Assembly (NCBI RefSeq): GCF_038397725.1
Contig: NZ_CP151634.1
Coordinates: forward strand, 3,472,001 to 3,536,000
Reading direction: 5' to 3'
Origin: Microbacterium sp. LWO13-1.2
GTDB lineage: Bacteria > Actinomycetota > Actinomycetes > Actinomycetales > Microbacteriaceae
Length of the DNA stretch: 64,000 nucleotides
This document shows positions 24,128-33,635 of this stretch, in pieces; the stretch's first letter is position 1; each line of letters starts with the position of its first letter. Below the pieces are notes generated by a model that had not been told where the DNA came from, did no database searches, and worked only from the letters and a program-made list of their open reading frames with translations. Made by a program: the position numbers and the translations under genes.

Positions 24128-25078
24128 ATGATCCGCTATCTGCTCGTCCGAGGAGCCCTGCTGATCGCGGGGCTCCTCGTCTCGAGCGTGCTCATCTTCC
24201 TCACACTGCGGGTCTTCCCCGGTGATGTGGCGCAGCTCATCGCGGGGACCCAGGCCTCCCCTGCGCAGGTCGAGGCGCTGCGCGAGGCGCTCGGTCTGAA
24301 CCAGCCGTTGATCGCGCAGTACGCCGACTGGATCGGCGGCATCTTCCGCGGCGACCTCGGCACCTCGCTGCTGACCGGCGCCTCGGTCGGCGAGGAGCTG
24401 TTCCTGAAATCGCAGGTGACTGTGCCGCTCGGGATGATGGCGCTCACGATCGCCCTCCTGATCGCCGTGCCGTTCGGCATCCTGGCCGCGGTCCTGCGCG
24501 GCCGCCGAGGCGGCACCGCACTCAGCGTGGGCGCACAGGCGCTGGCTGCCGTCCCGGTGGTGTGGGCGGGGATGATGCTCGTCGTGGTCTTCTCGGTGTG
24601 GCTGGGTTGGCTCCCCCCGCAGGGCTTCCCTCGTACCGGCTGGTCGACACCGGGGAAGGCGGTCGAGGCGCTGCTGCTGCCGGCGCTCACGATCGGCATC
24701 GTCGAGGGGGCGATGCTCATGCGCTTCGTGCGCAGTGCGACCCTGCAGGCCGCAGGACAGGACTTCGTCCGCACCGCGGCAGCCAAGGGCCTCACCCGCA
24801 CCCGGGCACTCATCCAGCACGGCATCCCCGCCGTCGGCCTCTCCATCATCACCGTGCTCGGCCTGCAGGTCGCCGGAATCATCGTGGGCTCCGTCGTCAT
24901 CGAACAGCTGTTCACGCTTCCGGGGATCGGACGGATGCTGGTCGCCGATGTCGGCACCCGAGACCTCATCAAGGTGCAGAGCGAGCTGCTCGTGCTCACC
25001 GGTTTCGTGCTGATCGTCGGCTTCCTCGTCGATCTCTCCCATCATCTGATCGATCCGCGCCAGCGGGAGGCCGCATGA
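24128..25078 (+). CDS. DppB/OppB-type ABC permease
   Basis: 316 residues with six membrane helices and the EAA-type loop near GQDFVRTAAAKGL. The short N-terminus and FPGDVAQLI fit the DppB subfamily. It overlaps the next gene (ATGA). Confidence 0.92.
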   Translation: MIRYLLVRGALLIAGLLVSSVLIFLTLRVFPGDVAQLIAGTQASPAQVEALREALGLNQPLIAQYADWIGGIFRGDLGTSLLTGASVGEELFLKSQVTVPLGMMALTIALLIAVPFGILAAVLRGRRGGTALSVGAQALAAVPVVWAGMMLVVVFSVWLGWLPPQGFPRTGWSTPGKAVEALLLPALTIGIVEGAMLMRFVRSATLQAAGQDFVRTAAAKGLTRTRALIQHGIPAVGLSIITVLGLQVAGIIVGSVVIEQLFTLPGIGRMLVADVGTRDLIKVQSELLVLTGFVLIVGFLVDLSHHLIDPRQREAA

Positions 25079-25944
25079 TGCCCCGTTGGACCAGCAGGCT
25101 GTGGTCGACGACCACGGGCCGCTTCGGCCTCGTCGTCGTCGGCGTGATCGTCGTCATGGCGCTCGTCTCGTCGGTGTGGACGCCGTTCGATCCGCAGGAC
25201 TCCGACGTCCGCAACCGCTGGGCCGTGCCGAGCTGGCCCCACCTGCTCGGCACCGACGACACCGGCCGCGACATCCTGAGCCTGATCATGGCCGGCGCGC
25301 GGACGACGGTGTTCGTCAGCATCGGCGCCGGTGTCGTCGCGACCGTCGTCGGCATCGCCCTCGCCGCCCTCGGCGCGCTCACGGTGCGCTGGATGCGGGA
25401 GACGGTGGCCGTGCTCGTGGACATCCTCATCGCCTTCCCCGTGCTGATGATCGCGATGATGATCTCCTCGGTCTGGGGCGGTTCGCTCTGGGTGGTCGTC
25501 TGGGCCGTCGGCATCGGATTCGGCGTCAACATCGCGAGGGTCACGCGCCCGGAACTGCGTCGGGTCCAGCAGAGCGACTTCGTGCTGGCCGGCCGCGCCT
25601 CCGGCCTCACTCCTGCGCAGAGTCTCGTCCGGCATCTCCTGCCCAATGTCGCTCCGGTGTTCATCGTGCAGTTGTCCTGGTCGATGGCTGTCGCCGTGCT
25701 CGCCGAAGCCGGACTTTCCTACCTCGGCTTCGGTGCCTCCGTCGTCGAGCCCTCCTGGGGCATCCTGCTGGCCGACCTGCAGCGCTACATCGGCGTGCAT
25801 CCGCTCTCCGTGGTCTGGCCCGGCCTCGCCATCACGATCACCGTGCTCGCCCTGAATCTGCTCGGCGACGGGCTCCGCGAGGCCACCGACCCGACCCTGC
25901 AGCATCGTGCTGCCGAGATCCACACCCCTGGAGTGGTCGCATGA
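25075..25944 (+). CDS. DppC/OppC-type ABC permease
   Basis: 289 residues, DppC subfamily with HLLGTDDTGRDILS after helix 1 and the EAA-type loop at QSDFVLAGRASGL. Start at the ATG overlapping the preceding stop; the second ATG three bases on is also possible. Its stop overlaps the next start. Confidence 0.92.
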   Translation: MMPRWTSRLWSTTTGRFGLVVVGVIVVMALVSSVWTPFDPQDSDVRNRWAVPSWPHLLGTDDTGRDILSLIMAGARTTVFVSIGAGVVATVVGIALAALGALTVRWMRETVAVLVDILIAFPVLMIAMMISSVWGGSLWVVVWAVGIGFGVNIARVTRPELRRVQQSDFVLAGRASGLTPAQSLVRHLLPNVAPVFIVQLSWSMAVAVLAEAGLSYLGFGASVVEPSWGILLADLQRYIGVHPLSVVWPGLAITITVLALNLLGDGLREATDPTLQHRAAEIHTPGVVA

Positions 25945-26732
25945 GCCTCGAAGTCGAGAATCTCGTGATCGAGATCGACGGGCGCCGCGTCGTCGACGGC
26001 ATCTCCTTCGACGTGCCCGATGGCGCCCGCGTCGGACTGATCGGGGAATCCGGTTCCGGCAAGTCCCTCACCGCGCTCGCCGTACTCGGTCTCCTCCCGG
26101 TCGGAGCCGTCGCGAGCGGCAGCATCCGCTGGAACGGCACCGAGCTGATCGGGATGCCGGACCGACAGCTCGCCGAGCTGCGCGGGGACGAGATCGGCAT
26201 CGTCTTCCAGGAACCGCGGACGGCGCTCAACCCGATCCGCACCGTCGGCCGGCAGATCGCCGAGTCGATCCGCATCCATGAGCGCATCGGCCGCCGAGAG
26301 GCCAGGGAACGGGCGATCGCGGAGGCCGCCCGCGTGCGACTGCCCGACCCGGCGTCGATCGTCGACCGCTACCCGCATCAGCTCTCCGGCGGTCAGCGTC
26401 AGCGCGTGGCGATCGCGATGGCGCTCGCCTGCCGACCGAGACTGCTCATCGCCGACGAGCCCACGACCGCCCTGGACGTCACCATCCAGGCGGAGATCCT
26501 CGCCCTGCTGCTCTCCCTGGTCGACGAAGAGGGCATGTCGCTGGTCTTCATCACCCACGATCTCGCTGTACTCTCCCAGGTCGCCGTCGACGGCGTGGTG
26601 CTCGAGCATGGCCGGGTCGTCGAGGCCGCTCCCGTGAGGAGATTGCTGAGTGCACCGGCATCGCCGATCACCCAGGGTCTGCTCCGCGATGCCACCGCGA
26701 CGCTGTGGCGCCCGGAAGGAGGCGGAGCATGA
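25941..26732 (+). CDS. DppD/OppD-type ABC ATPase
   Basis: 263 residues. Walker A GESGSGKS, signature LSGGQRQR and Walker [13 protein letters not shown] are intact. Shorter than OppD (about 330) and lacks most of the C-terminal oligopeptide domain. Overlaps both neighbours by 4 bases. Confidence 0.92.
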   Translation: MSLEVENLVIEIDGRRVVDGISFDVPDGARVGLIGESGSGKSLTALAVLGLLPVGAVASGSIRWNGTELIGMPDRQLAELRGDEIGIVFQEPRTALNPIRTVGRQIAESIRIHERIGRREARERAIAEAARVRLPDPASIVDRYPHQLSGGQRQRVAIAMALACRPRLLIADEPTTALDVTIQAEILALLLSLVDEEGMSLVFITHDLAVLSQVAVDGVVLEHGRVVEAAPVRRLLSAPASPITQGLLRDATATLWRPEGGGA

Positions 26733-27517
26733 GCCTCATCGAGGCGCGCGGGCTGCGACGCGACTTCTTCGTGCCGAAACGCTCTCCGTTCGAGAAGACC
26801 CGTACGCAGACCGCACTGGCGCCGACCGACCTCGACGTCACCGAGGGCTCGTCGGTCGGGATCATCGGCGAATCCGGGTCGGGGAAGTCCACGCTGATCC
26901 GTCTGCTCCTGGGTCTGGATCGCCCGACATCCGGCACCGTTGCGGTGGACGGCAGAGAGGTGGATGCCGCGGCATCCGCGCGCTCGCTGCACTGGTTGCG
27001 CCGGGCCACCGGCCTGGTCTTCCAGGACCCGTACGCCTCCCTGGACCCGCGGATGACAGCTGCCCGGATCATCGGAGAGCCGCTCTGGGCGCTGGACATC
27101 CCGGGAGACCGCGCCGCGCGCGTCGCGGAGGTGCTGACGCAGGTCGGGCTGGAGCCGTCGATGGGATCGCGGTATCCACACGAGTTCTCCGGCGGTCAGC
27201 GCCAACGCATCGCCCTCGCGCGTGCGATCGTGCACCGCCCGCGGATCCTGATCGGCGATGAACCGCTCTCCGCGCTCGACGTCACCGTGCGCGCGCAGAT
27301 CCTGGAGCTGCTCGCCGATCTGCGCCGCACCTCCGATCTGACGCTGCTGCTGGTCTCACACGACATCGGCGTCGTGCAGCACCTGTGCGACGAGGTCATC
27401 GTGATGAAGGACGGCGTGATCGTCGAACGCGGCACCACGAAGGACGTGCTGCTGAACCCCCGGCACGACTACACGAAGAAGCTTCTCGCCGCGATCCCGG
27501 TAATCCCAGGACGGTGA
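26729..27517 (+). CDS. DppF/OppF-type ABC ATPase
   Basis: 262 residues. Walker A GESGSGKS, signature FSGGQRQR and Walker [13 protein letters not shown]. Ends the first ABC operon. GGAGGCGGAGC precedes the ATG. The GNAT gene that follows is convergent. Confidence 0.92.
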   Translation: MSLIEARGLRRDFFVPKRSPFEKTRTQTALAPTDLDVTEGSSVGIIGESGSGKSTLIRLLLGLDRPTSGTVAVDGREVDAAASARSLHWLRRATGLVFQDPYASLDPRMTAARIIGEPLWALDIPGDRAARVAEVLTQVGLEPSMGSRYPHEFSGGQRQRIALARAIVHRPRILIGDEPLSALDVTVRAQILELLADLRRTSDLTLLLVSHDIGVVQHLCDEVIVMKDGVIVERGTTKDVLLNPRHDYTKKLLAAIPVIPGR

Positions 27518-27524
27518 TCGCCGG

Positions 27525-28145
27525 TCACTGACCGCGGCCGATGATCCGGCGCCGCCGCCGACCCGTCGGCCGCAGCGAGCGCTGCAGATACACCGTGCCG
27601 AGATTGCGTCCGAACTTGAAGCCGACCCGGCCCATCCGACCGACTTCGACGAAGCCGAGCTTCGTGTGCAGACGGATCGACGCCTCGGCCCCGGTGTCAC
27701 TGATCACGGCGACGATCTCGCGGAGGCCGATCTGCTCGCACGCCTCGATGAGCGCCTGCAGAAGGGCTGCGCCGAGCCCCTTCCCGGCCGCTCCTGGCCC
27801 GAGATAGATCGAGTCCTCGACGGTGTACCGGTAAGCGGTCTTGCTCGCCCAGGGTGCCGCGAGCGCGTAGCCGAGCACCTCCCCGGCCGGTGAGACCGCG
27901 ACGAGGAACGGAAGGCCGAGCTTCGACAGCAGCGCGAACTTGTCGCGCCAATACCGGATGCTGCTGCGCCGCTCGTCGAAGGTGACGACGGAGTTGCTCA
28001 CGAAGTGGTTGTAGATCTCGCGGACGTGCGGGAGATCGGTCGCCGTCGCCGCCCTGATCGTGTACGAGAACACGTCAGGAGCCGGCTCGGGCCTGCGCAG
28101 ATGGCGGGGGATGCGGCGGCGGCGGTCGCCGGGTTCGAACTGCAT
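27525..28145 (-). CDS. GNAT acetyltransferase (phosphinothricin-acetyltransferase-like)
   Basis: 206 residues with an unusual basic N-terminal extension (RRRRIPRHLRRP). The core (TIRAATATDLPHVREIYNHFV ... DSIYLGPGAAGKGLG ... LGFVEVGRMGRVGFKFGR) resembles the bar/PAT-type N-acetyltransferases that modify small amine or amino-acid-like substrates. Ends with a basic tail. Probably downstream of ung in the same unit (4-base gap). Confidence 0.85.
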   Translation of the reverse strand: MQFEPGDRRRRIPRHLRRPEPAPDVFSYTIRAATATDLPHVREIYNHFVSNSVVTFDERRSSIRYWRDKFALLSKLGLPFLVAVSPAGEVLGYALAAPWASKTAYRYTVEDSIYLGPGAAGKGLGAALLQALIEACEQIGLREIVAVISDTGAEASIRLHTKLGFVEVGRMGRVGFKFGRNLGTVYLQRSLRPTGRRRRRIIGRGQ

Positions 28146-28149
28146 GCGC

Positions 28150-28863
28150 TCAGCCTAGAGAATCGGCGGGCTCGCCCTCGACCCGCCAGTCGACGGCTGC
28201 GGCTCCTGCCGCCTCGAGAAGCGCGTTGGTGCGCGAGAACGGCCGGGATCCGAAGAAGCCTCGGCTCGCGGAAAGCGGCGACGGATGCGCGGAGGCGATC
28301 ACGGGCGTCGCCCCCAGCAAGGGCTGCAGGTTCGCCGCGTCCTTGCCCCACAGGATCGCGACGAGCGGCTGCTCCCGCGCGGCCAGGGTGCGGATGGCGA
28401 GTTCGGTGACCTGCTCCCAGCCCCAGCGGCGATGGGAGCCCGGCTCGCCCGGCTGCACCGTGAGCACCCTGTTCAGCATCAGGACGCCCTGATCGCTCCA
28501 GGCGGTGAGATCGCCGTGCGGGGCGGGTGGGATGCCGAGATCGCTCTCGCGCTCCTTGTAGATGTTCGCCAGGCTCCGCGGCAGCGGCCGTACGTCGCGT
28601 TCTACCGCGAAGGAGAGACCGATGGGATGACCGGGCGTCGGATAGGGATCCTGCCCGGTGATGAGCACGCGCACTTCGGACAGCGGGCGTTGGAACGCCC
28701 TGAGCACGTTCTCACCGGCGGGGAGATATCCGCGACCCGCGGCCTGCTCCGCCCGCAACCGTTCTCCGATCTCGGAGATGACGCCCTGGACGGGGGCGAG
28801 AGCCTCCGCCCAACCGACATCGATCCGGCCTTCGGTCGCGAGGTCCGCGAGAGTCTTCGGCAC
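28150..28863 (-). CDS. ung: Uracil-DNA glycosylase
   Basis: 237 residues. [10 protein letters not shown] (with the catalytic Asp) and [15 protein letters not shown] (with the catalytic His) are the family-1 UDG signatures. Removes uracil from DNA. Lies between an SDR gene (3-base gap) and the acetyltransferase gene in one leftward unit. Confidence 0.97.
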   Translation of the reverse strand: MPKTLADLATEGRIDVGWAEALAPVQGVISEIGERLRAEQAAGRGYLPAGENVLRAFQRPLSEVRVLITGQDPYPTPGHPIGLSFAVERDVRPLPRSLANIYKERESDLGIPPAPHGDLTAWSDQGVLMLNRVLTVQPGEPGSHRRWGWEQVTELAIRTLAAREQPLVAILWGKDAANLQPLLGATPVIASAHPSPLSASRGFFGSRPFSRTNALLEAAGAAAVDWRVEGEPADSLG

Positions 28864-28866
28864 TGC

Positions 28867-29649
28867 TCAGTTGTCCAGCCGGACGCGCAACGGTCCCCTG
28901 GCCAGGAGATGGTGAGCGGACTGGGCGACAGGTCGCATCGTGATCAGGTCGAGGTTGACGTGCCCCGGCGCCTGCAGCGCGTAGGCGATGACATCTGCGA
29001 CATCCTCGGCGAGGAGGGGCGCCTCGACGCCTGCGTACACGGACTCCGCAGCGACAGCGTCGCCGCCGAGCCGGTTCAGCGTGAACTCCTCGGTGTGCAC
29101 CATGCCAGGAGCGACCTCCACGACGCGGATCGGCTCGCCGTTGAGCTCCTGCCGGAGCACGCGCACCAGCATCCCCTCGGCAGCCTTGGCCGCGTTGTAG
29201 CCGCCTCCGCCCGCGTACGCGACCTGGGCGGCTGTCGATGTCACGAAGACGGTATCGGCATGGCCGTCTTCATCGGCGGCCCGCCGCAGCAGCGGAAGGA
29301 TGCCTGCGACCAGTCGTTGCGTCGCCAGTACGTTGGCATCGAACATCCACTGCCAGTCGTCGATCGAGGAGTCCTCGATGCTGTCGGTGCCGCGAGCTCC
29401 GCCGGCGACCTGTACGAGTGCGTGCACCGGCCCGGTCTCCTCGAGCTCGGTGATGAGCGCCGCGACCGCCTCGGCGTCGGTCAGATCGCAGACGATCGCG
29501 GACGCCCCGGTCTCGGCGACGAGCGCGGCCAGGCGGTCTTCGCGCCGCGCGACTCCGACGACGTCCCATCCGCGCGACCTCAGCGCACGCACCGTCGCCG
29601 CGCCGATTCCCGAGCTCGCACCTGTCACTACCGCACGCCTGTTCACCAT
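28867..29649 (-). CDS. Short-chain dehydrogenase/reductase
   Basis: 260 residues. NAD(P) motif TGASSGIG near residue 9, catalytic triad Ser in VTSTAAQ with YNAAK (Tyr-x3-Lys). RRED after the second strand suggests NADP. Start at ATG 29649 (MVNRRAV), preceded by GGAGGC. It is the first gene of the SDR-ung-GNAT unit and is divergent from metY. Confidence 0.92.
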   Translation of the reverse strand: MVNRRAVVTGASSGIGAATVRALRSRGWDVVGVARREDRLAALVAETGASAIVCDLTDAEAVAALITELEETGPVHALVQVAGGARGTDSIEDSSIDDWQWMFDANVLATQRLVAGILPLLRRAADEDGHADTVFVTSTAAQVAYAGGGGYNAAKAAEGMLVRVLRQELNGEPIRVVEVAPGMVHTEEFTLNRLGGDAVAAESVYAGVEAPLLAEDVADVIAYALQAPGHVNLDLITMRPVAQSAHHLLARGPLRVRLDN

Positions 29650-29810
29650 GCCTCCACCGTACGACTTTCGCGTGCGGTTTTCGCGTGCGCCCGCCGCATG
29701 GCTTGTTACGTCACATTTCCCGGTCGTTGTTGACATCCCGCCATCCTCCGTACGCTCGCTGCAACGGCATCCGCCATCCGACCTTTCAATCCGCTCCCAG
29801 GGGGAACAGC

Positions 29811-31133
29811 ATGTCCGAATCCGAGACCTGGCGTTTCGAGACCAAGCAGATCCATTCCGGTGCTGCTCCCGACCCGGTGACGAAGGCCCGCGCGACGCCG
29901 ATCTACCAGACGACCTCCTACGTCTTCGACAATGCGGACCACGCGGCGAACCTGTTCGCGCTGGCCGAGTTCGGGAACATCTACACCCGTATCCAGAACC
30001 CGACGCAGGACGTGCTCGAGAAGCGTCTCGCCGCTCTCGAGGGCGGCACCGGCGCTCTCGTCCTCTCCAGCGGCCAGGCCGCCTCGACCTTCGCGGTGCT
30101 GAACATCGCCGAAGCCGGCGACCACATCGTCGCCTCGAGCTCGATCTATGGCGGCACGTACAACCTCTTCAAGTACACGCTCGCGAAGCTCGGCATCGAG
30201 GTCACCTTCGTCGAGAACCAGGACGACCCCGAAGAGTGGCGCCGCGCGGTCCGCCCCAACACCAAGCTCTTCTTCGCAGAGACGATCGGCAACCCGCAGA
30301 TCAACGTCCTCGACATCCGTTCCGTCGCCGACGTCGCACACGACAGCGGCGTGCCGCTCATCGTGGACAACACGATCGCGACTCCGTACCTCATCCGCCC
30401 GTTCGAGTTCGGTGCCGACATCGTCGTGCACTCGGTCACGAAGTTCCTCGGCGGCCACGGCACGACCATCGGCGGCGCCATCATCGACGGCGGCAGCTTC
30501 GAGTGGTCGAAGAACGTCGACAAGTTCCCCGGCCTCACGGTTCCGGACCCCTCGTACCACGGAGCGTCGTACACGGCGGCTGTCGGCGACGGCCTCGCCT
30601 ACATCATCAAGGCGCGCGTGCAGCTGCTGCGCGACCTCGGTTCCGCGATCGCTCCGCAGAGCGCCTGGAACCTCATCCAGGGCATCGAGACGCTGTCGCT
30701 GCGCATCGAGCGCCACGTGCAGAACGCGCAGGAGATCGCCGAGTGGCTCGACAACCGCGATGACGTCGCAGCCGTCAACTACTCGGGTCTGCCCACCTCC
30801 CCCTGGTACGCGAAGGCGAACGAGTACGCACCGAAGGGTGTCGGCGCTGTGCTGTCCTTCGAGCTCAAGGGCGGCGTCCAGGCCGGTCGCGAGTTCGTGA
30901 ACAGCCTGACGCTGTTCAGCCACCTCGCGAACATCGGCGACGTCCGTTCGCTGGTCATCCACCCCGCATCCACGACCCACGCGCAGCTCACCCCCGAGCA
31001 GCAGCTCACCGCCGGCGTCACCCCCGGTCTCGTGCGTCTGTCCGTCGGTCTCGAGAACATCGACGACCTCAAGGCCGACCTCGACCAGGCCCTGGCCGCG
31101 GCACGCCGCGTCTCGGAGGCGGCTCGCGCCTGA
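29811..31133 (+). CDS. metY: O-acetylhomoserine aminocarboxypropyltransferase
   Basis: 440 residues. PLP-lysine site SVTKFLGGHG, active-site stretch YTRIQNPT, and the typical end HPASTTHAQL then LVRLSVGLEN. The enzyme makes homocysteine from O-acetylhomoserine and sulfide in the methionine pathway. GGGGGAAC precedes the ATG. metX, which supplies its substrate, lies 0.64 kb downstream. A TTGACA block is present at about 29729, but no good -10 is clear. Confidence 0.95.
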   Translation: MSESETWRFETKQIHSGAAPDPVTKARATPIYQTTSYVFDNADHAANLFALAEFGNIYTRIQNPTQDVLEKRLAALEGGTGALVLSSGQAASTFAVLNIAEAGDHIVASSSIYGGTYNLFKYTLAKLGIEVTFVENQDDPEEWRRAVRPNTKLFFAETIGNPQINVLDIRSVADVAHDSGVPLIVDNTIATPYLIRPFEFGADIVVHSVTKFLGGHGTTIGGAIIDGGSFEWSKNVDKFPGLTVPDPSYHGASYTAAVGDGLAYIIKARVQLLRDLGSAIAPQSAWNLIQGIETLSLRIERHVQNAQEIAEWLDNRDDVAAVNYSGLPTSPWYAKANEYAPKGVGAVLSFELKGGVQAGREFVNSLTLFSHLANIGDVRSLVIHPASTTHAQLTPEQQLTAGVTPGLVRLSVGLENIDDLKADLDQALAAARRVSEAARA

Positions 31134-31148
31134 TCTCGTTCAATACAC

Positions 31149-31183
31149 CGGATGCCCTGGGCCGTTGCGGTCCGGGGCATCCG
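31149..31183. terminator. Terminator between metY and the lipoprotein gene
   Basis: Perfect 9-bp stem CGGATGCCC / GGGCATCCG with a 17-base partly paired loop, in the space between two convergent genes. Confidence 0.7.
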
Positions 31184-31219
31184 TGCGTCTGGCACACGCC
31201 CCGCGTCTCCGCACGGGTG

Positions 31220-31696
31220 TCAGGCCGCGGGGGTCGCGGTGACCACGTAGGCGCCGGTCTCGCCACGGCTGTCGAGCTCGATGATCCAGCCCGGCGTGCT
31301 CGTCTTCACTGCCACGATCGCACTCGACGGGCACTGGATGCTCCCTGTGGGCGCGGCCCGGTGGTCGATCTCGTCCCCTTCGCTGAACCAGAGGTCGACG
31401 ACCTCGGCACCGGCGCACCTGACCGTGACGGAGTAATCGCCCGCCGCGGCGTTCCGATCGTGCCACCCCTGGGGTGCGACCTGCCCGACGACTCCGAATG
31501 ATCCCCACATCGCGTTCGCGCCATCGGGTATCGGCTCGTCATCGAAATAGTCCGTGAACCGATCAAGAGCCGCTGGTCGAGCCGTCTTCGTCGGAGCCGG
31601 AGCTGCGTCGTACTGCCACGCCTGCGGGGTGCACGCCGTGAGGCACGATATTCCCAGCAGCATGGCGACCGTTCCTGCTCCCACCCGTGTCCGCAT
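31220..31696 (-). CDS. Small lipoprotein of unknown function
   Basis: 158 residues. ATG at 31696, hydrophobic signal and lipobox CLTAC (lipid Cys near residue 23). The mature part is small and beta-rich, with two further cysteines (RCAGAE, IQCPSS) that could form a disulfide. Not recognised. It lies convergent to metY and divergent from metX. Confidence 0.75.
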   Translation of the reverse strand: MRTRVGAGTVAMLLGISCLTACTPQAWQYDAAPAPTKTARPAALDRFTDYFDDEPIPDGANAMWGSFGVVGQVAPQGWHDRNAAAGDYSVTVRCAGAEVVDLWFSEGDEIDHRAAPTGSIQCPSSAIVAVKTSTPGWIIELDSRGETGAYVVTATPAA

Positions 31697-31776
31697 GGCC
31701 TCGAGCGTAGCCCGCACGAAGGACGCAGAACCGTAACCTTCGCCGGTCGGTCGCCTTTCCACGCGACAATGGAGGA

Positions 31777-32985
31777 ATGGACTGGCAGACGACCTCTGAG
31801 GACACCGTGCCGTCGGCACCGGTGACGGAGGCGGATGTACGCCTGCTCCGCGCGCGACCCCCGGCGACCGGCGCCTGGCGCGACGGCGACCCCGTCGGCA
31901 ACCGGCGCTTCGCCGGTTTCGGGGCGTTCCGTACCGAAAGCGGTGCCGAGCTTCCCGGCATCCGTCTCGCCTACGAGACCTGGGGCGAGCTGAACTCCGA
32001 ACGGGACAACGCCGTGCTCGTGCTGCACGCGCTCACCGGCGACAGCCATCTTCGCGGCGAAGCCGGCGCGGGTCACCCCACCGCGGGATGGTGGGAGCAG
32101 ATCACCGGACCCGGAGCTCCTCTGGACACCGACCGCTGGTTCGTCATCGCCCCCAACATGCTGGGCGGATGCCAGGGGTCGACCGGACCAGCCAGTGTCG
32201 CGCCGGACGGCTACGAGTGGGCGTCGCGTTTCCCGTACCTGACCATCCGCGACCAGGTGGCAGCCCAGGTCCGCCTCGCCGACGCTCTCGGTATCGACAC
32301 GTGGGCCGCCGTGATCGGTGGCTCGATGGGCGGCATGCACGCGCTGGAGTGGGCCGTGTCGCACCCGGAGCGCGTGCAACGGCTGGGCGTGCTCTCCTCG
32401 CCGCCGGTGACGACTGCCGATCAGATCGCGCTGAACACCGTGCAGACCGAGACGATCCGGATGGATCCACGTTTCCAAGGCGGCGAGTACTACGACCTCG
32501 GCGACGGAGACGGACCGCACCGCGGGCTCGCCCTGGCGCGCCGGATGGCGCTGCTGAACTACCGCAGTCCGATCGAACTCAATCAGCGCTTCCAGCGGTC
32601 CTGGCAGTCAGGCGTCTCGCCGCTCGGCCACGGCGGACGCTTCGCTGTGGAGTCGTACCTCGATTTCCACGGGAACAAGTTCACCCGCCGCTTCGATGCG
32701 AACAGCTATGTCACCCTCGTCGAGGCGATGAACTCGCACGATGTCGGACGCGACCGCGGCGGCGTCGAAGAGGCACTGCACTCGGTCACCGCGACGACGC
32801 TCGTTCTCGGCATCGACAGCGACCGGCTGTTCCCGATCGACGGGCAGCATCGCATCGCCCGCAGCATCCCGAGCACCCTCGACGGCGCCGAGGCCGTGGT
32901 GCTCGCGAGCGACTTCGGTCACGACGGATTCCTGATCGAGACGGAGGCCGTGGGGGCGCACCTGCGGCGACTGCTGGCGAGCTGA
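31777..32985 (+). CDS. metX: Homoserine O-acetyltransferase
   Basis: 402 residues. LHALTGDSH (oxyanion region), MLGGCQGSTGP, and the nucleophile elbow GGSMGGM match the MetX alpha/beta hydrolase fold; the final DFGHDGFL gives the catalytic His. Acetylates homoserine with acetyl-CoA, feeding metY. Preceded by TGGAGGA at good spacing. Confidence 0.96.
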   Translation: MDWQTTSEDTVPSAPVTEADVRLLRARPPATGAWRDGDPVGNRRFAGFGAFRTESGAELPGIRLAYETWGELNSERDNAVLVLHALTGDSHLRGEAGAGHPTAGWWEQITGPGAPLDTDRWFVIAPNMLGGCQGSTGPASVAPDGYEWASRFPYLTIRDQVAAQVRLADALGIDTWAAVIGGSMGGMHALEWAVSHPERVQRLGVLSSPPVTTADQIALNTVQTETIRMDPRFQGGEYYDLGDGDGPHRGLALARRMALLNYRSPIELNQRFQRSWQSGVSPLGHGGRFAVESYLDFHGNKFTRRFDANSYVTLVEAMNSHDVGRDRGGVEEALHSVTATTLVLGIDSDRLFPIDGQHRIARSIPSTLDGAEAVVLASDFGHDGFLIETEAVGAHLRRLLAS

Positions 32986-32987
32986 GA

Positions 32988-33602
32988 TCAGCCCGGTCGG
33001 TACCGCCACGGCAACGACCCCGTTTCGAGGCGGTCATTGCCCCAGGTGAAGACCTGTCCCTCGGCCGTCCGGTTCACCACTGTGCGAAAGGTCTGCGGCT
33101 CCCCTGCTGCCGCGAGCGCCGTGGCGGCATCGACGAACGCGGCGAGGTGACGCAACGTCATCCAGGTCGGCGGGAACAGCGTCCACTCCCCTGCGCCGTG
33201 CCGAGCCAGAGCGTCGCCCGGTCGGATCCAGACGGCGTCGATGACCTCGTCGGTCGACGCCAGGACGTCGCCACCGGGATCAGCGGCGACGAAGAACCAC
33301 GTGCGGAACCGCCGGGGAGCCTCGACGGGCGGATGCCAGCAGGAGAGCACGACCAGGTCGGAGACGACGATCCCGACCTCCTCGAACGTCTCGCGGATCG
33401 CCGCACGCCTGGCATCCTCGTCCTCGGCCTCCGACGGCTCGCGATCCGCATCCTCGACACGGCCCCCGGGGAACACCCACGCATCCGCGAAGGAACCCCG
33501 CTCGGGCCTGCGCATCAGCAGGACCTCGAGGCCGTCCGTGCCGTCGCGCAGCAGCACGACGGTGCCGGCGACGGCGAGCATCTCGGTGTCGGTCACTCCC
33601 AC
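32988..33602 (-). CDS. Nudix hydrolase
   Basis: 204 residues. The Nudix box has an insertion between its glycine block (WVFPGGRVED) and RETFEEVGI. Long-insert Nudix forms often hydrolyse CoA or nucleoside diphosphate sugars; specificity is unknown. The GTG at 33602 or the GTG at 33596 could be the start. Convergent with metX; same direction as the MFS gene upstream. Confidence 0.85.
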   Translation of the reverse strand: MGVTDTEMLAVAGTVVLLRDGTDGLEVLLMRRPERGSFADAWVFPGGRVEDADREPSEAEDEDARRAAIRETFEEVGIVVSDLVVLSCWHPPVEAPRRFRTWFFVAADPGGDVLASTDEVIDAVWIRPGDALARHGAGEWTLFPPTWMTLRHLAAFVDAATALAAAGEPQTFRTVVNRTAEGQVFTWGNDRLETGSLPWRYRPG

Positions 33603-33635
33603 ACTCTATGACCGGGCGCCCGACGACCGGCCCGG

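Noticed and set aside
29650..29810. SAM riboswitch before metY
   Set aside because: The 160-bp leader shows no SAM-I/II/IV consensus stems that I can recognise.
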